64,000 bases of DNA from Microvirga sp. SRT01 (GCA_018139225.1 JAGSNX010000001.1:806001-870000); one strand, 5' to 3'. Shown: positions 47,354 through 57,458, counted from the stretch's first letter. Notes: generated by a model from the letters alone, not told the origin. A program made the numbers and translations.

Positions 47354-48238
47354 TCAGGCCGCCACCGCCAGCTTGCGGGCACCCGGCAACAGCGCGTCCT
47401 CATACTCGCTTTCCGCCAGCGCGATCAGGGCGCGGTCGTCGTGTTTCCACGGATGGAAGCCCGGCAGGAAATAGCTGAACCAGACGCCGGCGACCTTGCG
47501 GGCCATGCCGGGGCGGCCGAACGCGTACCAGAACAGCCGCCACCAGACCTTCGGTCCGGTCAGGCCATCCTGCCGCAGCAATTCCAGCATGCCCTTGCGA
47601 CGGCCCTGGAAGAAACGCTGCGTCGTGAGCAGCATGACGATCGACTTGACCTTCCACCGCTTGAACCGGGTCCAGTCCTTCGTCGCGTGCATCCAGGTGT
47701 CGTAGGCGACGCCCTTGTGCTCGATCTCCTCCGCCGCGTGCCAGCGCCACAGGCCGGCCGCCTGCGCGTCGCCGCCCCTCAGATGCGCGGGGTTGGCGAT
47801 CAGCTCGTGCGCCAGCATCGCGGTGAAATGCTCCAGCGCCATCGTCGCCGCCAGATTGGCGATCAGCGGCCGCCCCTTGGTCAGCGCCAGCGCCTCGTCG
47901 ACATGCCGCTCCAGCAGCGACACGTCATAGCCCTGATCGACGACATGGCGGTTGAACGCGACATGCTCGCGGCTGTGGATCACCTCCTGCTTCACGAAGG
48001 ACTGGATCTCGCCCGCCAGCTTCGGCGAGGCACCCTCGCGAAACGCGCGCACACTCTCGACGAAGAACGCCTCACCCTTGGGGAAGGTCACGGACAGCGC
48101 GTTGTAGAACGCGGTCGCGATCGGATCGTCGTTCAACCAATAGCGCTTCATCACATGGCCGCGCCCGAACCGCACGTCGCGCGGCGTGATCGTCAGGTCC
48201 GCGGGCGTGATCGCCGCGCGCAAGTTTGCCTTTGCCAC
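47354..48238 (-). CDS. PF10118-type metal-dependent hydrolase
   Basis: A 294-residue protein of the predicted metal-dependent hydrolase family (PF10118), a ferritin-like helical fold rich in metal-ligand patterns: VKQEVIHSREHVAFNRH, MALEHFTAMLAHEL and WHAAEEIEHKGVAYD. The GTG start (MAKANLRAA) lies four bases after GGAGAG; a TTG four codons earlier is weaker. The substrate is unknown. It is divergent from a TetR regulator with a TTACAT dyad between them, so it is probably that regulator's target. Confidence 0.82.
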   Translation of the reverse strand: MAKANLRAAITPADLTITPRDVRFGRGHVMKRYWLNDDPIATAFYNALSVTFPKGEAFFVESVRAFREGASPKLAGEIQSFVKQEVIHSREHVAFNRHVVDQGYDVSLLERHVDEALALTKGRPLIANLAATMALEHFTAMLAHELIANPAHLRGGDAQAAGLWRWHAAEEIEHKGVAYDTWMHATKDWTRFKRWKVKSIVMLLTTQRFFQGRRKGMLELLRQDGLTGPKVWWRLFWYAFGRPGMARKVAGVWFSYFLPGFHPWKHDDRALIALAESEYEDALLPGARKLAVAA

Positions 48239-48270
48239 GAAACTCTCCAAAGATGGGGTTCGACCTCTAC

Positions 48271-48284
48271 TTACATGAATGTAA
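48271..48284. promoter_or_regulatory. TTACAT-GA-ATGTAA dyad between hydrolase and TetR genes
   Basis: Perfect six-base arms with two bases between, AT-rich against a GC-rich background, in the 65-base divergent gap. This is the expected size and place for the operator of the adjacent TetR-type repressor, controlling both genes. Confidence 0.6.
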
Positions 48285-48303
48285 ATAAAGCACCCTCCCG
48301 ATC

Positions 48304-48918
48304 ATGTCAATCGCCCCCTTCCCGCGCCGGCGGTTGAGCCCCGACGAATCGCGCAGCGTCGCGCTGGATGCCGCACGTGCGCTGCTGATCGAAACCGGCC
48401 CACAGTCGGTGACGCTGAAGGCAGTTGCGGGGCGTGTCGGTCGCACGCACGCCAATCTGTTGCACCATTTCGGGTCCGCCGCAGGACTTCAGAAGGCGCT
48501 GGCGGAGCGCATGGCGGCGGACATTACCGCAACGATTGGCGAGGCGGTGCTTGCCGCCCGCGCCCGCCAGCGCGACCCGCGCGCGATCGTCGACCTGACC
48601 TTCGACGCGTTCGACAAGGAGGGGGCGGGCGCACTGGCAAGCTGGATGATCCTGTCGGGCAACCGGGACGCGCTCGACCCGATCCTGATCGCGATCCACC
48701 GGCTCGTCGATCAACTGGGTCAGGCGACCGGCATCGGCACCCGCCCGATCGCGGAGGAGACGCTGCAACTGGTGCTGCTGGCGCTCGGCGATGCGCTGCT
48801 CGGCCAGCCGATGGCGGACGCGCTGGGCCTGCCGCGTACCCGTGCCCGGGAATTGGCGCTGGCGGCCTTGCTCGGCTCCGAAGCCGCACGGGATGACGAA
48901 AGCGTGCAACCCGCGTAA
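48304..48918 (+). CDS. TetR family transcriptional regulator
   Basis: A 204-residue repressor with the TetR HTH near residues 34-57 (SVTLKAVAGRVGRTHANLLHHF) and a helical ligand-binding C-terminus. It is divergent from the PF10118 hydrolase and shares the TTACAT dyad with it. The ligand is unknown; for this partner a fatty-acid-like effector is plausible but not shown. Confidence 0.88.
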   Translation: MSIAPFPRRRLSPDESRSVALDAARALLIETGPQSVTLKAVAGRVGRTHANLLHHFGSAAGLQKALAERMAADITATIGEAVLAARARQRDPRAIVDLTFDAFDKEGAGALASWMILSGNRDALDPILIAIHRLVDQLGQATGIGTRPIAEETLQLVLLALGDALLGQPMADALGLPRTRARELALAALLGSEAARDDESVQPA

Positions 48919-48927
48919 GGGCGGCGG

Positions 48928-49974
48928 ATGCATTTTCTCGATCAGGCCAAGATCTTCGTCCGTTCCGGCGCGGGTGGTCCCGGCGCCGTCAGCTTCCGGC
49001 GCGAAAAGTTCATCGAATATGGTGGTCCCGACGGCGGCAACGGCGGCAAGGGCGGCGACATCGTGTTCGAGGCCGTCGCCGGCCTGAACACGCTCATCGA
49101 TTTCCGTTACACCCAGCATTTCCGGGCTCCTCGCGGTAGTGGCGGCAGCGGCAGCAATCGCACGGGTGGCGGCGGCGACGATCTCGTCATCAAGGTCCCG
49201 GTCGGTACGCAGGTGCTGTCCGAGGACCGCGAGGAGGTGCTGCTCGACTTCACCAAGGTCGGTCAGCGCGAGGTGTTCTTCCGCGGTGGCGACGGCGGCC
49301 GCGGCAACGCCAGCTACAAGACATCGACCAATCGCACCCCGCGCCAGCACGGCACCGGCTGGCCCTCGCAGGAAGCGTATGTCTGGCTGCGGCTGAAGCT
49401 GCTGGCCGATGTCGGTCTCGTCGGGCTGCCCAATGCGGGCAAGTCGACCTTCATCAACGCCGTGACCAACGCGCAGGCGAAAGTCGCGGAATACGCCTTC
49501 ACCACGACACGCCCTCAATTGGGCGTAGTCCGCCACAAGCAGCGCGAGTTCGTCGTCGCGGACATTCCCGGCCTGATCGAAGGCGCGGCGGACGGGGCGG
49601 GCATCGGCGACCGTTTCCTGGGGCATATCGAGCGGTGCCGCGTGCTGCTGCACCTCGTCGACGCCAACGACACCGATGTCGCCGAAAGCTACCGCATCGT
49701 CCGCGAGGAGCTGGAAGCTTACGGGGCGGGGCTGGCCGAAAAGCCGGTCGTCATCGGACTGAACAAGATCGACATGCTCGACGACGAACTGATCGACGTG
49801 ATGTCGAAGGAACTGGCGGACGCCAGCGGCGCGGACGTCATCCCGCTGTCGGGCGCCAGCGGCGTCGGGGTCGACTGGGTGCTCGATCAGTTGCTCGAAG
49901 CCGTCGGTCCCGCCGCCGACTCGCCGGTGTCGGACGACGGCGAGGAAGACGCGGTGGAGTGGTCGCCGATCTGA
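48928..49974 (+). CDS. obgE: GTPase ObgE/CgtA
   Basis: A 348-residue ribosome-assembly GTPase. The glycine-rich OBG fold ([17 protein letters not shown]) is followed by the G domain: G1 [10 protein letters not shown]3 [10 protein letters not shown]4 NKID. It begins nine bases after the TetR stop. The C-terminus is acidic and short, as in other alphaproteobacteria. Confidence 0.96.
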   Translation: MHFLDQAKIFVRSGAGGPGAVSFRREKFIEYGGPDGGNGGKGGDIVFEAVAGLNTLIDFRYTQHFRAPRGSGGSGSNRTGGGGDDLVIKVPVGTQVLSEDREEVLLDFTKVGQREVFFRGGDGGRGNASYKTSTNRTPRQHGTGWPSQEAYVWLRLKLLADVGLVGLPNAGKSTFINAVTNAQAKVAEYAFTTTRPQLGVVRHKQREFVVADIPGLIEGAADGAGIGDRFLGHIERCRVLLHLVDANDTDVAESYRIVREELEAYGAGLAEKPVVIGLNKIDMLDDELIDVMSKELADASGADVIPLSGASGVGVDWVLDQLLEAVGPAADSPVSDDGEEDAVEWSPI

Positions 49975-49978
49975 TCGA

Positions 49979-50263
49979 TCAGGCGGCCAGCCGGAATTCC
50001 TGTTCCGGCTGCGCCACGATCACCGGTGCCGCGGCGACGACCTTGCCGCGCTTGCGGGTCGGAAAGATCAGGCGCGAGGCGAGGACGATCACGCCGAGCG
50101 CTGCGTAGGTCGAGAGCACCGCCAGCGGCGCCCAGATCAGCGGTGCCGCGAAGGCGAGGCGCAACCACAGCGGGTTGAAGCCGAAGTCCTCGGCGATGCA
50201 GCCGCACACGCCGAACAGGTTCTTCCACTCGGTGTCGGGCAGGGCGGCGGGGAGATCGGTCAT
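49979..50263 (-). CDS. PspC-domain small membrane protein
   Basis: A 94-residue protein with the PspC domain (NLFGVCGCIAEDFGFNPLWL) and one or two hydrophobic segments (about 38-68) followed by a basic stretch. PspC domains act in envelope-stress sensing. AGGAG precedes the ATG. It converges on obgE with four bases between. Confidence 0.8.
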   Translation of the reverse strand: MTDLPAALPDTEWKNLFGVCGCIAEDFGFNPLWLRLAFAAPLIWAPLAVLSTYAALGVIVLASRLIFPTRKRGKVVAAAPVIVAQPEQEFRLAA

Positions 50264-50475
50264 CGGTCTGGCTCCTGTCGGTGTGTTACCGGACGCTTCG
50301 CAGGAGCCGTGCCAATTTGCAGGACTGGCGGAAAAGCGGGCCTTTGCTTCTCGCGCCCCTCCATCTCGCTCCATCTCAGCGCCAAGTGTCCGCAACTTGC
50401 GCCGCGCGATTGGCGCATTTCGCCAAGGCCTTTCGGGCGATTGGCGGATCGTCGGGCGGGCGATAAGACGGGTAC

Positions 50476-51579
50476 ATGCCGCTCTTCCCGCCCACCACGT
50501 GCCAGCGCCTGATCATCAAGGTCGGCTCGGCGCTGCTCGTCGATCCAGACGGCTCAGTGCGGCGCGACTGGCTGGCGACGTTGGTCGCCGATGTCGCCGA
50601 GCGTGAAGCTGCCGGGCAGCAGGTCGCGATCGTCTCGTCCGGCGCGATCGCGCTCGGGGCACGGCGGCTGGGGTTGAGCAAGGGTGGTCGCGCCAGCCTG
50701 GAGGATGCGCAGGCCGCCGCCGCCACTGGGCAAATCGCGCTGGCACAGGTCTGGGCGGATTTGCTCGGCAATCACGGGCTGACCGCCGCGCAGATGCTGG
50801 TGACGCTCGGCGATCTGGAGGACCGTCGCCGTTACCTGAATGCTGCGGCGACGCTCGGACGGCTGCTCGGGCTGAACGTGGTGCCCGTCGTCAACGAGAA
50901 TGACAGCGTCGCGACCGAGGAAATCCGGTTCGGCGACAATGACCGGCTCGCCGCCCGCGTCGCGCAGGCTGCGGCGGCGCAGGGCGTCGTGCTGCTGTCG
51001 GATGTCGACGGGCTCTACGACGCTAACCCACAGTCGAATCCGGCCGCCCGTCACGTGCCCCGCGTCGAGCGGATCGAGGATGTCGCGGGTATGGCCGATG
51101 CCGGTTCCGGCTCCGGCATGGGATCGGGCGGCATGATATCGAAGATCGCCGCGGCCCGCATCGCCACCGCTGCCGGTATTCCGCTCGCGATCGCGTCGGG
51201 CCGGGTCGATCGCCCGCTGTCGGGCGAGCGCCGCCACACGCTGTTCGCTGCCGAGCGGAGCGCGTCCGCCCGCAAGGCCTGGCTGGCGGGTGGCCTGACC
51301 GCGGCCGGCACGATCCGCATCGACGCCGGGGCCGGCACGGCACTAGCGGGCGGCGGCAGCCTGCTGGCGGCGGGTGCGGTCGCGGTGGAGGGCGCGTTCG
51401 CGCGCGGTGACCTCGTCACGATCGCCGGGCCGGCGGGTCCGCTGGCGCGCGGGCTGTCGGAGTACGACGCCGCCGATGCGCGCCGGCTGCTCGGTCGTCG
51501 CAGCGAGGATCATGCGGCGATCCTGGGCTATGCACCGCGGGCGGCGCTGGTGCATCGCAGCCATCTGGCGATGTTGTGA
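50476..51579 (+). CDS. proB: Glutamate 5-kinase ProB
   Basis: Phosphorylates glutamate in proline synthesis. The amino-acid kinase domain shows IIKVGSALL, IVSSGAIALGARRL, VVNENDSV and the GSGMGSGGMISKI block; a C-terminal PUA domain follows from about residue 270. Length (367) is normal. proA is not adjacent. Confidence 0.95.
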   Translation: MPLFPPTTCQRLIIKVGSALLVDPDGSVRRDWLATLVADVAEREAAGQQVAIVSSGAIALGARRLGLSKGGRASLEDAQAAAATGQIALAQVWADLLGNHGLTAAQMLVTLGDLEDRRRYLNAAATLGRLLGLNVVPVVNENDSVATEEIRFGDNDRLAARVAQAAAAQGVVLLSDVDGLYDANPQSNPAARHVPRVERIEDVAGMADAGSGSGMGSGGMISKIAAARIATAAGIPLAIASGRVDRPLSGERRHTLFAAERSASARKAWLAGGLTAAGTIRIDAGAGTALAGGGSLLAAGAVAVEGAFARGDLVTIAGPAGPLARGLSEYDAADARRLLGRRSEDHAAILGYAPRAALVHRSHLAML

Positions 51580-51748
51580 AACGAGTGCCGGCCTTGAGGC
51601 AGTCTGCCGGGTGGTGGCCGGAGATCAGTGCGCCCTTAACGTTTCGTCCGAAGCGAGTTAGGATCGCGGCATCGGACGGGGGTGAGCTGGGATGGCGGCT
51701 GAACGCCGCGTCAGGAGTCGGCCAGGTCCAGCATCGGGGCCGCACCCT

Positions 51749-52633
51749 GTGATCCTCGCCATCACCGGCGGTACGGGGTTCGTGGGCGGCACCCTGATCC
51801 GCCACGCGCTGGAGGCCGGTCATCACGTCCGCGCGCTCACCCGGCGGCCACAGCCTGACCGAGCCGGCGTGACGTGGGTCGACGGCACGCTGTCCGATCC
51901 TGTCGACCTGACCGCCGGAGCCGATGCGGTCGTGCACGTCGCCGGTGTGGTCAACGTGCCGACCCGCGAAGCGTTCGCCGCCGGCAACATTGACGGTACG
52001 CGCGCCATACTCGCCGCCAGCACGCATGTCGGACGCTTCGTCCACGTCTCCTCGTTGGCCGCACGCGAGCCACAGCTATCCAACTACGGATGGTCCAAAG
52101 CCGAGGCGGAGAAGCTGGTCGAAGGGAGCCCCCTGCCCTGGACGATCGTCCGCCCGCCCGGCATCTATGGCCCGGGCGACCTCGACCAGCTCGACCTGTA
52201 TAAACTCGCCCGCCACCGGCTCGCGCTGCTGCCGCCGCGCGGGCGTGTGTCGTTGATCGCGGTCGACGACCTCGCGCGGCTGTTGCTGACGCTTGCCACC
52301 CACGAGGCTCCAAGAGCGATCTACGAGGCGGACGACGGCACCGCCGGCTGGACGCATGCCGATTATGCGCGCGCGATCGGCGATGCGGTCGGCCGGCGCG
52401 TGCTGCCGATCCACCTTCCCCGCGCCGCGCTGGCGCTGGCCGCACGCGCCGACCGGCTGCTGCGCGGCCATGAAGCGCGGCTGACCGCGGACCGTGTCGG
52501 TTATCTCTGCCACCCCGACTGGACGATCGATCCGGCGAAGCGGCCGCCCGCCGCGCTGTGGACACCGTCCATCCCGACGCCGCAGGGGCTGGCCGACACC
52601 GCACGGTGGTATCGGGCGCACGCCCTGCTATAG
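51749..52633 (+). CDS. NAD(P)-dependent epimerase-like reductase, CerR-like
   Basis: A 294-residue short-chain dehydrogenase of the atypical NDUFA9-like branch. The nucleotide motif is ITGGTGFVGGTLI, right at the start when GTG 51749 is used; an upstream ATG (51692) would add 19 residues unlike the family. The active-site Tyr/Lys is NYGWSKAEAE near residue 110. Followed by an acyl carrier protein and serine palmitoyltransferase, it occupies the place of CerR, the ketone reductase of ceramide synthesis in Caulobacter. Function is inferred from neighbours. Confidence 0.8.
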   Translation: MILAITGGTGFVGGTLIRHALEAGHHVRALTRRPQPDRAGVTWVDGTLSDPVDLTAGADAVVHVAGVVNVPTREAFAAGNIDGTRAILAASTHVGRFVHVSSLAAREPQLSNYGWSKAEAEKLVEGSPLPWTIVRPPGIYGPGDLDQLDLYKLARHRLALLPPRGRVSLIAVDDLARLLLTLATHEAPRAIYEADDGTAGWTHADYARAIGDAVGRRVLPIHLPRAALALAARADRLLRGHEARLTADRVGYLCHPDWTIDPAKRPPAALWTPSIPTPQGLADTARWYRAHALL

Positions 52634-52670
52634 CCGCAAGTCCGCCGTATTCTTCCGGCAAGGAACCGTA

Positions 52671-52913
52671 ATGAGCGACCGCCAGAGCATCTTCGACACC
52701 GTCACCGCACAGATCGAACCCTTCAACAAAAAGGGCGTGGCGTTGACCGATGCCACCACGTTTCAGGGCGATCTGGAGTGGGACAGCCTGACCGTGATGG
52801 ATTTCGTCGCGGCGATCGAGGACGAGTTCGACATCATCATCACGATGAACATGCAGGCCGAGATCGAGACCATCGGCCAGCTGGTCGATGCGGTCCAGAA
52901 GCTGCGCGCATGA
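52671..52913 (+). CDS. Acyl carrier protein for sphingolipid synthesis (AcpR-like)
   Basis: An 80-residue ACP with the phosphopantetheine site S39 in EWDSLTVMDF. It differs from the housekeeping fatty-acid ACP and overlaps the spt start by four bases (ATGA), so it should deliver the acyl chain to serine palmitoyltransferase. AAGGA precedes the ATG. Confidence 0.88.
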   Translation: MSDRQSIFDTVTAQIEPFNKKGVALTDATTFQGDLEWDSLTVMDFVAAIEDEFDIIITMNMQAEIETIGQLVDAVQKLRA

Positions 52914-54166
52914 CCGAGACAGGATTTCAGTCCGAGACGCTCGATCTCGATCCGCCGGCGATCGCGCCACAGCGCGACCTGATGTCGAAGTTCGATGGCC
53001 TGATCGCGGAGCGCAAGGCGCTGATCGACACGGGGGTTACCGATCCGTTCGCGATCGTCATGGAACAGGTCAAGTCGCCGACTGAGGCGGTGATCGCCGG
53101 CCGCGACACGATCCTGCTCGGCACGTACAATTACATGGGCATGACGTTCGATCCCGACGTCGTGGCCGCTGGCAAGACCGCGCTGGATCGGTTCGGATCG
53201 GGCACCAACGGCAGCCGCATGCTCAACGGCACGTTCCAAGACCATGTCGATGTCGAACAGGCGCTGCGCGACTTCTACGACATGTCCGGCGCGATCGTGT
53301 TCTCGACCGGGTACATGGCCAATCTCGGCATGATCTCCACGCTCGCGACCAAGGGCGAGTATGTGATCCTCGACGCGGACAGCCACGCATCGATCTACGA
53401 CGGCTGTGCGCAGGGTAATGCGGAGATCGTCCGCTTCCGCCATAATTCGGTCGAGGATTTGGACAAGCGCCTCGGCCGCCTGCCGAAGGAGCCCGCCAAG
53501 CTGGTGGTGCTGGAGGGCGTGTACTCGATGCTCGGCGACATCGCGCCGCTGCGCGAGATGGTCGCCGTCGCCCGCAAGCACGACGCGATGGTGCTGGTCG
53601 ACGAAGCACATTCGATGGGCTTTTTCGGTCCGAACGGTCGCGGTGTGTATGAGGATCAGGGGCTGGACGTCGATTTCATCGTCGGCACCTTCTCCAAATC
53701 GGTCGGCACGGTCGGCGGCTTCTGCGTGTCGAACCACCCGAAGTTCGAGGCGATCCGCCTCGCCTGCCGCCCGTACATCTTCACCGCCAGCCTGCCGCCG
53801 TCGGTGGTGGCGACCGCCGCCACGTCGATCCGCAAGCTGGCGGTCGCGCACGAGAAGCGTGCACGGCTGTGGGAAAACGCCCGCGCACTTCACGGCGGGC
53901 TGAAGGCGATGGGCTTCACGCTGGGCACCGAAACACCCGAAAGCGCGATCGTCGCGGTGATCCTGGAGGACCAGCAACAGGCGGTGGGTATCTGGCAGGC
54001 GCTGCTCGACGGTGGACTGTACGTCAACGTCGCGCGTCCGCCGGCGACGCCCGCCGGTACGTTCCTGCTGCGCTGCTCGATCTGCGCGGAGCATACGGCC
54101 GAACAGATCGCAACGGTTCTGACGATGTTCCGCGCCGCGGGACGAGCCGTGGGGGTTATCGGCTGA
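52910..54166 (+). CDS. spt: Serine palmitoyltransferase
   Basis: A 418-residue alpha-oxoamine synthase that condenses serine with a fatty acyl thioester to 3-ketodihydrosphingosine, the first step of sphingolipid synthesis. The PLP lysine is K263 in GTFSKSVGTVGG; the substrate-side blocks GTNGSRMLNGT and DEAHSMGFFG are present. Soluble homodimeric SPT of this type is typical of Sphingomonas, close in length to the S. paucimobilis enzyme. Coupled to the ACP upstream. Confidence 0.95.
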   Translation: MTETGFQSETLDLDPPAIAPQRDLMSKFDGLIAERKALIDTGVTDPFAIVMEQVKSPTEAVIAGRDTILLGTYNYMGMTFDPDVVAAGKTALDRFGSGTNGSRMLNGTFQDHVDVEQALRDFYDMSGAIVFSTGYMANLGMISTLATKGEYVILDADSHASIYDGCAQGNAEIVRFRHNSVEDLDKRLGRLPKEPAKLVVLEGVYSMLGDIAPLREMVAVARKHDAMVLVDEAHSMGFFGPNGRGVYEDQGLDVDFIVGTFSKSVGTVGGFCVSNHPKFEAIRLACRPYIFTASLPPSVVATAATSIRKLAVAHEKRARLWENARALHGGLKAMGFTLGTETPESAIVAVILEDQQQAVGIWQALLDGGLYVNVARPPATPAGTFLLRCSICAEHTAEQIATVLTMFRAAGRAVGVIG

Positions 54167-54200
54167 TCTACGTCGCCCGCTTTGCAGGCGGAGGCGATGG

Positions 54201-56156
54201 ATGTATGTCAGCGAAGTGGAGCGTGAACACGACGATGGCGTGACGCGGGGCGGCGTCACGCGGTGGCAGACCGTCTCGCTCGGGGCGATGGCGCTGCTGG
54301 CCGCTGCGGTGCTGATCGCGCTCGTCCTCACGCTTCGAGGTGCGGATCGGGAGCGTGACCGGGCGCTCCAATTGCAGACGCATAGCTACGACGTCATGAT
54401 CCTCGCCCGCACGCTGTCGGGGACGATCGCGCGGGCGGAGGCGTCGCTGGGGCGCTACGTGATCTCCGGCGACAAGTCCCAGGGGCAAATCTACTGGGAC
54501 GAATGGTTGCTCGCCGGGTCACAGATCGACCGGCTCGACCGGCTGACCTACGACAATCCGGGTCAGGGCCCGGCGATCGAGCAGTTGCGCAAAGCCTATG
54601 AAGCGCGTGGCAAGGAACTGTCGGTCACCGCGCTGTCGACCAGTTACGGTCGCAACAGTCAGGCCTATGCGCGCTACTATCAGGCCAGAAAGGCACCGGC
54701 CCTCAACGAGATCAACCACGACCTGAATGCGATCATCGGGCGGGAGCGCTCGCTGCTGCAACAGCGCGTCGCCACCGCCACCGACACGGTCGAACGCTCC
54801 AGCCGCATCGCCGGCGTGCTCGCGATCTTCGGCCTGTTGATCGTTCTCGGCGCGGTCCTGCTCGGCTGGCTGTCGTTGCGCGCGGTGGGTGAGCGGGCGC
54901 TGGCCCGTGCCGACGCGGACGCCGCGCGCGAGCATGCCGATGCGCTGGCGGAGGCGGTGGCGCGGACCAGTGCCGAGTTGCGCCAACAGGAAGCGAAGCT
55001 GCGCCAAGTCCAGAAGATGGAGGCGGTGGGGCAGCTCACCGGGGGAATCGCGCACGATTTCAACAACATGCTGGCGGTCGTGATCGGCGGCATCGAGCTG
55101 GCGCAGCGCACGGTCCGCGCCGATCCGACTGCCGCCGCACGCCATCTGGACAGCGCAGCAGAAGGCGCCGACCGCGCCGCGGCCCTGACGCGCCGGCTGC
55201 TGGCGTTCAGCCGCGAGGAAGCGCTGAAGCCGGAACCGATCGCGGCCGCCGAACTGGTCGAGGACATGACGGACCTGCTCGATCGTACGCTGGGCGACGG
55301 CGTCACGCTGGTCACGCGCAACGATGCGGGGGATTGGCGGGTGCGGGCCGACCGGGTCCAGCTCGAAAACGTCATCGTCAACCTGGCCGTCAATGCACGC
55401 GACGCCGTCGACGGCCGCGGCACCATTGCGATCGTCACCGGCGCGGTGTCGCTGGCCGCCGAGCAGGTCGGTGCTTGCGCGGCGGGCGACTACGTTACGG
55501 TCGCAGTCCGCGACAATGGGTGTGGCATGACCGCAGAGGTTGCGGACCGGGTGTTCGAGCCGTTCTTCACCACCAAGGAAGCCGGCAAAGGCACCGGGCT
55601 CGGCCTGTCGCAGATCTTCGCGTTCGTGCGCAGCCAGTCGGGCGAGATCACGATCGACACCGCTCCCGGCGAGGGCACCGCCGTCACGCTGTATCTGCCA
55701 CGGGACACGACCGTCGTGACCAAAGCGCCCGCCCGCGCCGCGGCGATGCCGGCCAACGTCGACCGCGAGGGATACGACATCCTCGTCGTCGAGGACGATC
55801 CACGCGTTTTGGCGGCAACGATGGGGGCGCTGGAGGAACTCGGCCACCGCACGGTGTCGTGCAGCGACCCGCTTGCCGCCCCGGAACTGCTCGCGCGCAA
55901 CCCCCATGTCGAGTTGGTGATCTCCGATGTCCTCATGCCGCGCCAGACCGGACCGGAAATGGTGGCAGGCTTCGCGCAGGCGTTCCCGCACGTCGCGGTC
56001 CTGTTCGTCACCGGCTTCGCGGGAGAGGCCAATGCAGCCGAGTTCGGCGAGCATCACGTCCTGCGCAAGCCGTTCACGCTCGCCGGGCTGGAACGCGCCA
56101 TCGCCGCGTCGATGCTGCGGAGCGCCCCGCCGCCGGAACAGATCGCCGCAGAGTGA
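54201..56156 (+). CDS. Hybrid sensor histidine kinase
   Basis: A 651-residue membrane kinase. Two helices (about 24-46 and 205-228) bracket a periplasmic CHASE3-like sensor domain. A HisKA-type dimer domain (IAHDFNNM, phosphorylated H285) and HATPase domain (GCGMTAEVADRVFEPFFTT, GTGLGLSQ) follow, and a C-terminal receiver (phosphoacceptor D576, ISDVLMPR) ends the chain. No DNA-binding output partner is adjacent. It sits 34 bases after spt, in the sphingolipid/envelope block; its signal is unknown. Confidence 0.9.
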   Translation: MYVSEVEREHDDGVTRGGVTRWQTVSLGAMALLAAAVLIALVLTLRGADRERDRALQLQTHSYDVMILARTLSGTIARAEASLGRYVISGDKSQGQIYWDEWLLAGSQIDRLDRLTYDNPGQGPAIEQLRKAYEARGKELSVTALSTSYGRNSQAYARYYQARKAPALNEINHDLNAIIGRERSLLQQRVATATDTVERSSRIAGVLAIFGLLIVLGAVLLGWLSLRAVGERALARADADAAREHADALAEAVARTSAELRQQEAKLRQVQKMEAVGQLTGGIAHDFNNMLAVVIGGIELAQRTVRADPTAAARHLDSAAEGADRAAALTRRLLAFSREEALKPEPIAAAELVEDMTDLLDRTLGDGVTLVTRNDAGDWRVRADRVQLENVIVNLAVNARDAVDGRGTIAIVTGAVSLAAEQVGACAAGDYVTVAVRDNGCGMTAEVADRVFEPFFTTKEAGKGTGLGLSQIFAFVRSQSGEITIDTAPGEGTAVTLYLPRDTTVVTKAPARAAAMPANVDREGYDILVVEDDPRVLAATMGALEELGHRTVSCSDPLAAPELLARNPHVELVISDVLMPRQTGPEMVAGFAQAFPHVAVLFVTGFAGEANAAEFGEHHVLRKPFTLAGLERAIAASMLRSAPPPEQIAAE

Positions 56157-56261
56157 CCCGCTTCTAACCGAAGCCAGCCAGATACCCGGATTTTCCCCCC
56201 TGACAGGCTGGCGCTGCTGCGCCTATACCCGCGCCATCTTGCTGACCGAGCCTCCCCTCCG

Positions 56262-57458
56262 ATGAAATCGATCGATCGCTACATGGCGCGCCTGATCGCG
56301 GTGCCGCTGTTCGCGACGCTGACGATCGCGTCGATGCTGCTGGTCCTCGATCGCATCGGCCGGCTGTTCGACTTCGTCGCGACCCAGGGTGGGCCGATCG
56401 GCGTCGTCTGGCGGATGCTCGCGAACCTGCTGCCGGAGTATCTGGGCCTCGGCATTCCGATCGGCCTGATGCTCGGCATCCTGCTCGCGTTCCGGCGGCT
56501 GTCCTCCACGTCGGAGCTCGACGTAATGCGCGGTGTCGGGATGAGCTACACCCGGCTGCTGCGCGTGCCGTACATGTTCGCGATCCTGCTGGCCGCGATT
56601 AATCTGGCGATCGTCGGCTATGTCCAGCCGATCGCTCGTTATTATTACGAAGGATTGCGGTTCGAACTGCGCACCGGCGCGCTGGGCGCATCGATCAAGG
56701 TCGGCGAGTTCACCCATCTCGGCGACCGCATGACGATGCGCATCGAGGAGAGCCGCGACAAGGGGCGCGATCTGAGCGGCATCTTCGTCCACGTCCAAAC
56801 GCCGAAGAACGACTGGATCGGCGTGACCGCGGAGCATGGCCGCTTCATGGCGACCGACGATCCGAACGTCATCATCTTCCGGCTGACCAACGGCACGCTC
56901 GTCCACAACCGGCCCGAGTTCAAGGTGCCGCGGGTGCTGACCTTCTCCGCCCACGATCTGCCGATCAACCTGCCGAAGTTCGAGAATTTCCGGCAGCGCG
57001 GCGGCCGCAACCTGGAATTCACGCTGCCCGAACTGGCCAAGTTGGGGAAGGCTACGACCAATCAGGGATTGCGCGCGTCGAGCCGGGCCGAATTCCACTT
57101 TCGGCTCGTCGAGGTCGCGACGATGTTCCTGCTGCCATTGCTCGCGCTGGCGCTAGCGATCCCGCCGAAACGGTCGTCGTCTTCGCTCGGGGTATTCCTG
57201 TCGATCGTGATGATCGTAACCTATCACAAGGTGAACCAATATGCGTCGGACATCGGCGCGCTGGGCCGGGTCGATCCGGTGATCGCCCTTTGGGGACCGT
57301 TCCTCGTGTTCGCGGGGCTGGTATTCTGGATGTACTACCAGATCGCCTATGTCCCCGGCGGGCAGCCGATCGGCGCACTGGAACGCGGTTTCGGCAAGCT
57401 CGGCAAGGCGATCTTGCGCCGACTGCCCGGTCGCCGGCGTGAGGAGATGCCGGCGTGA
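56262..57458 (+). CDS. lptF: Lipid export permease LptF
   Basis: A 398-residue inner-membrane permease of the LptF/LptG family with six helices and a periplasmic jellyroll (residues about 125-275). It shows DRYMARLIAVPLFATL at the start and LLPEYLGLGIPIGLMLGILL. In LPS bacteria LptFG with LptB extract lipid; sphingomonads carry glycosphingolipids instead, so the cargo may differ. The stop overlaps lptG by four bases. Confidence 0.93.
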   Translation: MKSIDRYMARLIAVPLFATLTIASMLLVLDRIGRLFDFVATQGGPIGVVWRMLANLLPEYLGLGIPIGLMLGILLAFRRLSSTSELDVMRGVGMSYTRLLRVPYMFAILLAAINLAIVGYVQPIARYYYEGLRFELRTGALGASIKVGEFTHLGDRMTMRIEESRDKGRDLSGIFVHVQTPKNDWIGVTAEHGRFMATDDPNVIIFRLTNGTLVHNRPEFKVPRVLTFSAHDLPINLPKFENFRQRGGRNLEFTLPELAKLGKATTNQGLRASSRAEFHFRLVEVATMFLLPLLALALAIPPKRSSSSLGVFLSIVMIVTYHKVNQYASDIGALGRVDPVIALWGPFLVFAGLVFWMYYQIAYVPGGQPIGALERGFGKLGKAILRRLPGRRREEMPA

